The notes under the pieces are model-generated. The model had not been told where the DNA came from. It worked only from the letters and a program-made list of their open reading frames with translations, and made no database searches. This document shows positions 44,261 to 56,200 of a stretch of DNA of 64,000 bases, one piece after another. The position numbers were made by a program, and so were the translations under genes. Source of the DNA: Misgurnus anguillicaudatus. Its lineage: Eukaryota; Chordata; Actinopteri; Cypriniformes; Cobitidae. The stretch is from contig NC_073348.2 in assembly GCF_027580225.2 (NCBI RefSeq), forward strand, positions 24,920,001 through 24,984,000. The letters are read 5' to 3'. Every line of letters starts with the position of its first letter. Position 1 is the stretch's first letter.

Positions 44261-47200
44261 ATGGGTGGCAAAAATAAACAGAGAACGAAAGGAAATGTTC
44301 GGGTAAGACAAATGAAACATGTTGTTCAACTGATAAACTCGTTTACTGCTACCAGTCACGTCAATTAAACGATAGATTTATACGCTAAACATTTACATAT
44401 TTGGCATGTTAAAACTGGCAAGTGTTGTAAACTATGACAGTATTACAGACTACATTACACTGTAATAAACCATCAAGAAATCTTCTGTCTGATGTAGTTA
44501 CAAGTAATTTTGGTCTCTGTTTTATAGAAAATGTAAGATAAAGGTAGATTCACCGTTTTTCGTTGACGTCACGTTTTTCGTTGACGTCTGTTGCGTAATT
44601 CTCTCACATAAAATAATGTGGTATACTTTAGTATTTGCTACAGTATACTGCCGTAAAATCTCTAGATATTGTTGGGTTTTTGAATCTTACCATAGTAAAT
44701 GTTAACATATACAACAGTATTGTACTACAGTTTATCTATAGCTATAACAAACTGTCTAGGTATGTGACAAAAAAATATAAATACTAGAAAATTCATATAT
44801 AATTATAACCATATGATAGATAATAAAAAGAACTTTAACATGGTTTTTAAATTATTAAAATCGGATAATTATTAAGAAAGTTATGGAATTTTTTAACTCG
44901 AAAATTAGGGGGCATTTTTGTACCCAATTAAAACGATAAAACTATGAAAAACTGTGACCTCTTCCGCTTGACCAAACACTTTAAAATATCATAACTTCCT
45001 CATTTCTTGGTCTATTTGCATAATTCAAACACCACATTGTAGGTAAATAAAAGCCCAACAAGATTACGATGACATCTTTTTAAAAGATACAGTATAAAAA
45101 TTTTATTATTTTTGATTAACCACTAATTAATGAAACCGAGAGCATCAATCCACGCATATCTTTCCATATGAAATCAAAGCCCTTTCAAATAAAAGCTATA
45201 TTTTTATATATTAATGAAACATTTCATTGTTTCTTTAATATTTCTTAATTGACTAATAATGCTGGCGAGCAATTTAAATGGTCAGATATTATTAATACAT
45301 TAATTGATGATTATGTTATTTATCATTAATAAATCAATAAATGCATGCATGTTGCATGCATGTATTTATTTATATGTTTGACAAAATCATGCCAATAATG
45401 TAATCTAGAGATTCTAATCCTTCGTTCTGTATGATTACTTTGAAAAATACTGCACGGATTGATGAAAACTGATAAGTTTTGGAAGCCAATATGATTGAAT
45501 GGGCGATTCTGCTTTTGACAACAACGTCACTTGCGGATCTTAAAAAAGCACATGCGAATGTTACAATCAATCCCAAACTTCACCTCATTCAAGTTAAATG
45601 TATATTCTATCAAAAGTATTTGGTTTGAAACAAAAAAATACTTGCCTTCATAGAGGATTTCAATGCCAAACACGAGAGAAATTTTGCTTCGCTTATAACT
45701 TTCTTCTTACCACAGCGATCTTGGAAATTCGAACGTGAGAATAAACGTGAGGAAGTAATTTATGTCACTAGTATATGGGCTTTAGAGGTATTCACAAAGC
45801 AAAGATATGACAGATTTCCTAAGTCACCAACGCGTCTGGCGCTGAATACCTGCTGGGAACACAGCCATGGGAACAAAGCGCTCGTGCGTATTACGTCATT
45901 TTGTCACATACCTAAACTGTCTTATTATTGCTGCAAAATACTGTATTATACATTAACAGTGTTGTAATATGCTACAATTCACTACTATAATACATTTTAA
46001 AAATATATTAGTTTTTTTGCGTTGTGTATGTGACGTCACATGTATTCATGTATAATCATGCATTATATCATTAACATCAAGGTAAAGGTTAGATGGTAAA
46101 CTATTGATGTGTAATAGGACTATTGAGATGTGTAATGGCTTTATACAGGTCAGATCATATGGATGTGTAACATCACTCTTTTTTTTTTTCTTTTTTAGCC
46201 CTCCAGCAGCGGCAGAGCTGCTGATCTGTTGGCGAGGGAGAGCGGCATTGTACCCGGGTTCGTCGGATTCGGTGTTTCCACCTCCAATGATCCGGGATAC
46301 GTGCCCGCTGTCCAGGGAGCTGAAGAGATAGACAATCTGGTTGATGCAGACTTCCGCTTGGTTCTTCGAAAGCTGTCTAAGAGAGATGCAGTTACCAAAT
46401 TGAAGGTACAGACTGTCTCACAGTGTTATTATGAATCAACTTAAGTGTTATGATTAGTGGCGGCCGGTGACTTCTTTTTCGAGGGCGCAAGATGCGAAGC
46501 TTGTCACGTCATGTGTGTGGCTCGTCATTTCAAAATATGTGTTCGGCGCATCATGTAAAGTTATGTGTGTCATATCAAAATAAGTGCCTGCTGCACATGT
46601 GTCGAAGGGGTTAATGATAAAAGAGAAGCTCACGTTTGCCAGATACTCGCTTAATCTCATGCGTAATCAGAGTTTAGTGTTAAATTAGTGTCTTGCGAGT
46701 ATTTTGCGTCTCTTTTATCAAACTCTCTTGACGCGTGTGCAGCAGGCACGTATTTTGAAAAGACACCTGATGCACATTGTTCGCATGACGCAACGAACAC
46801 ATATTTTGACATGACTAAAATCTTTCATTTAACTAATTCAGTCCTTGAGTGGTCCCATAAATGCTGATTGTTTTGTATTTCAGGCAGTCCAGGAGTTTGG
46901 AGCGATGTGCCAAGAGCGCGAGCCTGATATTGTGAAAGGTGTTCTTCCGTACTGGCCACGCATATACTGCCGAATATCAGTGGTAAGACAACATCTCTAC
47001 ACCACCACATTTATGTCAGGGCAGAGTAAACTATAACTGTTTGTAAAATTTGTTTTTTTTTATCAGGACCATGACCGTCGTGTGCGAGAAGCCACGCAGC
47101 AGGCCTTAGAGCAGCTGGTTTTAAAAGTCAAAAGGAATCTTGCTCCCTACCTGAAAAGCATTATGGGTCACTGGCTCATTTCTCAGTGTGACACATACTC

Positions 47201-50200
47201 GCCAGCGGCCTCAGCTGCCAGCGTTGCTTTTAACGCCGCCTTTCCACTAAACAAACAACCCGAGGCGGTCAGCTTCTGCAAAGATGAAGTTCTGAATGTA
47301 AGATGAACCACACTATAGTGTTGGTTTAAATGCTCATTTTGAATTTGCAGAAGTAGATAAATACAATGCGTTTGTTGGTAAAACTGGACAAAAAGATGTC
47401 TTCTCATCTTCAGGTTCTTCAAGACAATTTGTTAAAAGAAACAGCAGACACGCTTAGTGACCCTCAGTAAGTGCAATGTGTACTTGTATAGATCCACTTA
47501 ATTGCAATTTTGGTTAAACTGTTTAATTTTCAGTGCCTAGCTGTGTATATATTATACCTATATTTTATTTGTGCAGGAGTGTGCCAGATGAGGAGAGAGA
47601 GTCTAAGTATATACGTCTGTTGACCAGCTCTTTGCTGGCTCTTAAGAGATTGCTGAGTGTTTTACCTGAGCAGGACAGAGATTTGCTAAAGGAGCGATTG
47701 GCTCAGCTCATTGCACAGGGGAAGTTCTGGAAATACAGCAAACACAAAACTCCACAGGTGAGCTGGACATTTGGTTTTTATTAGCTCCGCCCATAGTGAA
47801 ATTTCATTGGTCTAAAATTCCACTCCTCTTACTTGAACCGTTTTGCACAATACTTTGCATTCAGATAGGACAGAAAATATATTTTGTTAAAATTACTTGC
47901 CATAGCTGGTTTTAGGGCACAGTGTAGCCCAAGGCTGACGAGCCAAAACAGTTTGTATTGTTACAAGTTATTTTGGGTGTTTTCAGTAGGATTTGATTTT
48001 GTTTTTCAGGTTCGAGGGGCTTTCTTTGAGGTGATAGCCACAATGTGTGGTCACACACCCCAGTTGATCCAGGCCGAGGCGGCCCGGGCGTGCTCTGCTG
48101 TCCTGTTATCTATCGATGACACAGACCCAATGGTGCTGCCTCCTTTGTGGGAAGCGGTCCTTCATATTCTGTCTTGTGTTGAGGTGAGTGATGACACATG
48201 GGGGTGAATATAAAAGAAGGTCCCATTTTTACAGCTGTAACACAGCCCACATTTATCGTACTGTATAATTTATATCATTTAAAGGATTAGTTCATTTTCT
48301 TAAAAAAATCCAGATAATTTACTCACCACCATGTCATCCAAAATGTTGATATCTTTCTTTGTTCAGTCGAGAAGAATTTTTTTTTTTTGAGGAAAACATT
48401 CCAGGATTTTTCTCATTTTAATGGACTTTAATGGACCCCAACACTTAACAGAATGCAGTTTAAAATTGCAGTTTCAAAGGACTCTGAACGATCCCAAACG
48501 AGGCATAAGGGTCTTATCTAGGGAAACGATTGTCATTTTTGGCAAGAAAAATAAAAAATATGCCCTTTTAAACCACAACTTCTCTTCTTCCTCTGGCTGT
48601 GTGACACGCCAGCGCAACCTCACGTAATTGCGTAATGACGTTGAAAGGTCACGTGTTACATATATGAAACTCACATCCGCGGACCAATATAAACAATAAA
48701 CCGACACAAAGACACTAACTAGCATCACCCCACATACAACAACGTCGGAACGGTCCTCTTTCTCCACACTTGTAAACACTGGGGCGTAGTTTCGATACGT
48801 CATCTGTGATTTCTTGACGTGATCACATATTACGTGAGGTCACACTGGTGCGTCACACGACCGGAGGAAGAGGAGGAGTTGTGGTTTATAAGTGCATTTT
48901 TTTCTTGCCAAAAATGACAATCGTTTCGCTAGATAAGACCCTTATGCCTCGTTTGGGAACTGTTAAGTGTTGGGGTCCATTAAAATGAGAAAAATCCTGG
49001 AATGTTTTCCTCAAAAAACATAAATTCTTCTCGACTGAACAAAGAAAGCATCAACATTTTGGATGAGATGGTGGTGAGTAAATTATCTGGATTTTTTAAA
49101 GAAAATTGACTAATCCTTTAATGTAATAAAATAGATGTGAAATAATAGACATGGTATTGCTTCTTTTTGTATCCCACTGTCAGTTTACTGAACAGTCTCT
49201 TTGTTATTGCAGAACTGTTGGACGCACGTCAATGCCAGGAAGGGTGTGATGCCAAAACTCTGGGTGCTACTGAAAGAAGGAGGTCGAGGTCTGGCAACAA
49301 GTTTGCACCCAAACCTGCTCCCCTTCATCAGCAAGCTGCCAGCAGAGATCACACAGCCCAACCTGGAGTTCTCTAGAATTTTCCTCACATCAGTCATTCA
49401 GGGGTAAGAGTCTCAAGTTTTTATAATTAATCTTTATATCTGTAATTACAATGAAAGTATGAGTGTCTACTAATGATAAAATAGTTTTGCTGTTATTACA
49501 TATCAGTACAATGTATGAGGTACTTCGAGAATGCATGACCTCTTTTAACATTTATCAAATTGCTTTATCCACACTTATTTTTTATATATATTTAATTCAG
49601 GGGTTATCGAGCGAGCGTGCCACATCCAGTCCTTCAGAAAGCGCTGCTATTGTTTTTGCCACAATGGAGTGTTTGCGGTTTATTATGCTCCAAAACGCTG
49701 GAGATGAGCAGGAGCAGCGGAGCATCCAGAACATGCTGATCTCAGAACAGGTTTGTAATACATTGGTATTTAACAAATTTGACTGTCTTTCGCTGCAAAA
49801 CTCTCACAAATATACCCATTTATAAAAGTCTGAATAACGGTAAATGCTCAAAAAATCTCTCCTATAACCGAGTAATACAATTATTGCACCCTGATGTACA
49901 CGCCGCTGTTGTTCATTCAATTCTTCATTTGTGCACTGATTTTTTTGACTTTTTGCATTTGAGCTCTTCATATATGATGGTTTCATTAATTCCTAGTAAT
50001 AGATTTGCACAGCTATAAGTACATTTACACAAGCTTGACATTTATTCTACCATACTTCTCTTAAAACTGTGAAATATGATAGTGAAAAAATGATGCATTG
50101 AATTCTCTGTTCACAGCTCCTGCCTCTGATCGATAAAGCTCTGGAGAACCCATCGCTGCAAGCCGGCCCTCTTTTTTCTCAGGTCTCAGAAATGCTGTTG

Positions 50201-53200
50201 TCCTGGGAAAAGCGGGTAACTGGAAAAGACACTGCGGTTTTCCAGAGGCTGCTGTCGGACTTCTGGGAGGGTCTCGGTCGACTGTGCACGCGTTACGTGG
50301 ATGCCGAAGATGCCCACGAGACCGCCCTCGAAGGCATCGCATTGCTTCTACAGATTATGCAGAACCCGAACAGCAGAGCCGTTACACGGCACAAGAAGAA
50401 GAAGAAAACTGTAAAAATCTGCTTCATGGACCAGGAAGAAAAAGTCCAGGGGGAGGAACCTCAAAAGGAAGCCTCATTGGTGGAGCCCACTGATGGGCAA
50501 GAAAAACAAGATTGTCCCTTGAGAAACGCGCACTTGCTCGATTTGGTTTGCCAGCTGGCTGAGCTCAACATGGTTTACGTGAGCGAACGGGACTCGGAAA
50601 GGCACCTGAGGTTTTTGTCTCAACTGCTCGGGGCGTTTCCAAACCCTCAGGTGTTCCAAGTTCTGCTAAAGCTAGAAGACATAAAGCCTGAAGCCGGTTC
50701 AGAGCTCGGGCTCTTAGCTGAGAACCCAGCCGTCAATTTCCTCCTGAAGAGAGTAGCTCTGTGGTTAAAACAGGATGGCAGAAAGGACACGGACTTCTTG
50801 GTAGACATGGTCTTCAGTTCCCTGTGCTGTTGCAGCTCCAATGCTGACAAGACTCTGATCCTCAATCATATCAGTGTAAGACATGTTTTAGCTTTGCTGT
50901 AAATGCTAGTAAGGGTAATCGTTAACATTGATATACGTTACATAGCATAAAACAAACTCATAACAATAACAAATTAAAATACAATTAATGGTTTGTTTGT
51001 CTCTTCATAACAGCGGGATTTGAATTGGTGTGTGATTCTTCAGCTTATTCAAAAGGTATGCTGTGTTTTTAAGTTGAAATTTTTTTTAACTAAACGTTTT
51101 AAAGTTAGAATTTCGGTGTACTAACTAAATATTCCTGTCTCTTTCCCAGTCATGTACAGATTCTGTTCGTCTAGAAGTGTGTGTTGGCTGGCTCAGAGGG
51201 TCTGTTTTAGGGGAGAGGTTGGTGGGTTTGGCTGAAGAGCTTTGTGCAATGGGTCTGCGTGGACCCCCTTCTTCATCCTTCTCGCCTTCTCTTCTCTCCT
51301 CCCATCATGCACATGGCTGGCCTCTTATCAGTCTCGCTCTGTCCCAGCAATATAATAACGGTGAGTCAAAATGAAATATGTGTACATAGCTATTCATTGA
51401 TGCTTACTATTCATATTAACCTACCGTATTTTTCCGACTATAAGTCGCTCCGGAGTATAACTCGCATCAGTCAAAAATGCGCTTTGAAGAGGAAAAAACA
51501 TATATAAGTCGCACTGGACTATATCAGTAGCACAGAACAGCAGGCTGAATAGGTTTCCATACATGTTAAAGTAACATAAACAGTTATTTACACGATACAC
51601 AATAGCATACAGAACATACCTGAATAGGCTAAATTAACACGACAAGCCAAATCAAGTTCAAATAGGTTCGAAGTCATTCCGCATCACTAAATCCACGAAA
51701 TTACACAAATACAGGAGCAGCACAGAGCGGACTCTCGCGGCTGTAGATGGTTTCTCTTGGTTCATATGAAATAATTTTGACGTATAAGTCATACCTAACT
51801 AAAAGTTCCAGTACCTGCAAAACTATGAAAAAGTGCGACTTATAGTCCGAAAAATACGGTAAATGTCTTTCTTGGTTCCCAATGAAACATTTCTTATTTA
51901 GCTGGATTGAACATGACTTAAACTGGTGATATTTTAAAACAAAGCACAATATACAGTATATCCCGGTCTGTAACCCAGCTAGACTTTAAAAATTCCTTGT
52001 TGCACTTTAATGTTTAAGTTAAATCCACTTTAATTAATTAATGTGAGGATTGCTATATGGGTGATTCTCACGAAAACTTGGTTTTAAAAATGGCAAGCAT
52101 GAAAATGTAAAAATTGCTTAAATTTACTTTTTCCCACCAGACATTGAAAAACAAAGTCTGGAGTAAATGGGAACATTAATTTAAAAACTTTTACTTCTCA
52201 TTTAACACTTTTTGTAACATAATTTAAAAAAATAGTCCTAAAAAATCTCATTACCGCAACAGTCAGAAAACATCAACACTGACATATTTTCAAAATGACA
52301 TGACAAACCTGAAAGAACATAATTTGGAGATTCTGCACATGCATTTAAAATCAAAGTTTTATGCTTCTATCAATTAAATTAACATTTAAAAAGCATCTGT
52401 TGCGGTAATGATAATCAAAATGTCGTGTAAGTATTCTGACAAGACAATATTTCAAATTAACTGTAAAAAAATGATCTTACCTGGTAGCCATCTTGAAGTA
52501 ACTGGTCCATGTGCTTGGTCACTCAAAATCAAACTTTATTAAAATTCTGTATGTGTGCTTAAACTGTTCTCAAAAAGTGTTGCGGAGGATGAGAACATCA
52601 GGCATGGACACATCATTTTCCTAATTTTTCTTCATTATTATTATACATGAATATTCAGTAAATATTTTTTCTGTCATCTAAAGTAGTCTAGCAAAACATC
52701 CATTTATTTTTTTTCTTAATATTTTTGTGTTAATTTGATTAAATTACAACATAACACATGTTCAAACACAGCCGGACACATTGCGGTAATGAGAATTTCA
52801 GCAGAAAATGAGATAAAATTTCCAATTATAAATTCTTATGTTGAAATCACACATTGTGCAAGGTAGAACACAGTATTGTGTTAATTCTGATGCTTTTTAA
52901 TGTTACTATATTACACATTTTAAAGCTAAAATCATTAGTGCCGTGGTGTTTCAATGGTTTCGTGAGAATCACCCATATACAGTTAATAGTTAAAAGTTAA
53001 AATTACATTTTCATGATTTATCTAAACTCTAGTCAAGAAAGTTGTGTATGTTTGTAATATTAAACCTTAATGTATTTAATATTGACTGAGTAAGGTCATG
53101 AAATGAAACTTTGATGCTCCTCATCTCAGATTTCGATTGAGACTTGGATTTCACAGACAACGGCACATATTTGTCTTTCACAGTAAATGTTGTATTTTAC

Positions 53201-56200
53201 GAAACTTTTTCTGCAGAGCCTCTCATAGGCAAGGTTTATGTGGAGCAGATTATTGACAAGCTCCACGGCACGTTGTCTGAAGCGAAGGGCATGTCTGACG
53301 CCGGGAACATGGAACCTCTGGTGTCGTTTATCTCCGACGTGGCGGCCACTTTCTTCTCATCAGTTAAGGGCTGTCTGCTGCTGTCGTCGGCTGAAGAACT
53401 TCTTTTAACTGTTTTCCAGATGTGTGCTCAAGACCAAACCATCACACACCTTTCAGGTACACACCCAAAAAAATTGTTATAAATTTGTTTTATGATAAAT
53501 ATTTAAGTGATGATGGAGAATCGAATGGTTTAATTGAACGTTTTCTTGCGTATGTTTCTTGACTGATCTACAGATGCTCTCCTTCTGAAGCTGAAACGTG
53601 CCTACACTGCAGGAGTTCATTCATTGATCACTCATCTGGGTGCAGGGTTAACACAGGGCACCCTCCTCCACAGTGTTGCGGTCTGGGTTAAAAACCAGCT
53701 GCTCACTGCACCGCTGACGGTCAAAAGGTTCGGCCTTCTCTTTACACTGCGTTCACCACTGAATGTGCAATGAAAAAATTCATAATTTCCTCAACAAAAA
53801 AATGAACTATTATGTCTGGTTTGTTATGTCACAGTTTGCAGGTTCTGGTACAAGCGGTGGAGAGTCTGACTCAGACGATCGCCTCAGCCCAGAAGAGCAG
53901 GTGTCTCCTACCTCAGTTTATCAGCTGTCTCGCCCCTTCTGAAGAGGAATGGGGTCGCATCAGACGGGCTCTGCCCCCTCAGGTAAACAGCCAATCACAT
54001 GTGACATTGAAACGTGGTAGATAGACCAAGTGGGTAATTTCACTGTTTAAAAGTAAATAAGGAATATTCTGGTGTCTTTGATTTTGTGTGTTGAACAAAA
54101 GTTGCCATTTGTCTCTGTGTATCTCAACAGTGGGTGAAACGCCCTCTGTTGTGTGGCCGTCTCAGAGCGACGGGTGAATATCCCAGCATGGATGTATGGA
54201 AATCCAAGGTGTCTAACAGACTGCCCGCCCACCTTTGTGCAAGTGCATTACTGGGCCGAATCATTCACACTGCAACATCATCTGATGACCAGCAGGTGGC
54301 GGCAGACTTATCAGAAATGAATGAACTTACACACATAGGTAAGCTGTATTTAGTTATTCATGCATGCATGCATTCAGTCATTGTTAATTTTGCTTTATGT
54401 GGTCAGATGCATGTGTGTGTGACTACGTATTTGTTTTGTGTAGTTTCAGAGATTCTCTATGCACTTCAATGGTGTGAAGAAATGGAGCTCTCACCCAACA
54501 TCGTGTCTGAATATTACAACCTCCTAAAGTCCTGGAGCTTAGAGGAGACAATCCAGAACAACAGCTTGATCAAAGACACACTTTTCACAAGGTGAAGTCA
54601 TTCAAATATCACCCCTAACCTCATTTAGATGTTTTTTACATGGTGGGTATTCAGTGCTTTATGTAGTCCAAAAAGAAAAATGAAAGGAAAACATTTAAGA
54701 TAATTTAAAATTAAGGAGTAAAATAATAAAATGTATAAAAAATTAGATCTAAATCATTAAACTAAATAACTCTTTGATTACAGGTCACAGGAAGAAGGCT
54801 CTCTCTGGTCACTTGTTCTGGAAAAATACTTTCACAATAACAACACGGACCCATGTGACATCAAGAGTTTATACAGCAGTGTGGAAAGGTAGAGAATTTC
54901 CAGAACTGTGTGACATGCTGTTTCTCAGATGTGATAATTGGTGTATACACGTAACTGTAAAAAGCTATTTCAGTGCTTATAGGTGGTAGATTTTCTTTAG
55001 ATGTTTCTCCAAACTGCTGCAGTGGTAGGAAACAGCATATGCTGATGTGATGGTATCACCTCAGCCAGTGAGCTGATGTACACACACATATAAACACACT
55101 TGATGTGTGCTTATTTCTAGTCCCATGTTTTTTAATTACAACAGTACACTGATCTGTATGTTGCAATATATATGCAATATATTGATTGCTTAATAAGCTC
55201 AAACTATTAATCGTTTTTCCCACAAATGTAATGTTTCATTTCAGAAAGCATTTATTTAACCCATCATAGTTTATTTGATTACTTTAACTCTTCCCCGCCA
55301 GCATTTAAAAAAAACTCACCAGCACCAGCATTTTTATGATATTTACAAAAGTTTAATGCCTTTCAGCATATTTGTTCTCTTTTACCACCTTTTCTTCAAA
55401 AATATCAAATTTAGAGCAAAATCATACACAAAGTATTTACTGCTTTTGGATCCGTAGATGATTTAGTTGTATAAGTTGGGTAAGAGGGCCACCTAGTGGA
55501 TAATAGTGGAAATTTAGATTGCCATAAATGCTTGTCATTGGCAGGAAAGCGTTTTCTCTTACCATGATTTCACACCAGCCGCGTTTGAGGTGTCAAAATC
55601 GCGTCTACTGCATCTAGTTTGCTGCTTGAACATTTTGAGTTTACACGCTTCATTCACGCTTGAAATTCTAGTTATCAAGACATTCACGCGGAAATTGGCG
55701 TCATGGGAGGGGCTTCTACGACTCGCCCGCTTTCTGTAATCACGTCACTACAAGAGCAAGCTCTTGATTGGTTAACGCGCCACGTTTTTCCGGCAAAGTT
55801 CAATTTTTTCAACGTCAACAAGTCTTCACATTGGCTTAACATTGAAATCACTCGCGCTTCACGCCTCTACCGCGGCTGGTGTGAATGCAGCATTAAAGGA
55901 ACAGTATGTAAGAAATTTATATCAATTAATCATAAAATGGCCCTGATATGTCACTAGACATTAAGAAATCATTTTCATTTCAAATACTTATATCACTGAC
56001 AACAGTGGTCTGGCCAGGATATTGTCATTTAAAAAGTGGAGTTGCAGCCCTCAACTGATGTTTATGTTGTCATTTTGTGTATTGGCCACCAGTTGTGTGA
56101 TTGCAATACCAGTTTTGGGCACAATCCTACATACTGTTTCTTTAAAGGGGATTCATAAGAGTTTCTTTAAGATGTCAAATAAATCTTTGGTATCCCCAGA

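Noticed and set aside
49507..49600. Upstream in-frame extension of ltn1 exon 9
   Set aside because: It would fix the phase conflict but adds hydrophobic residues absent from other Listerins; kept only as an alternative in the findings.
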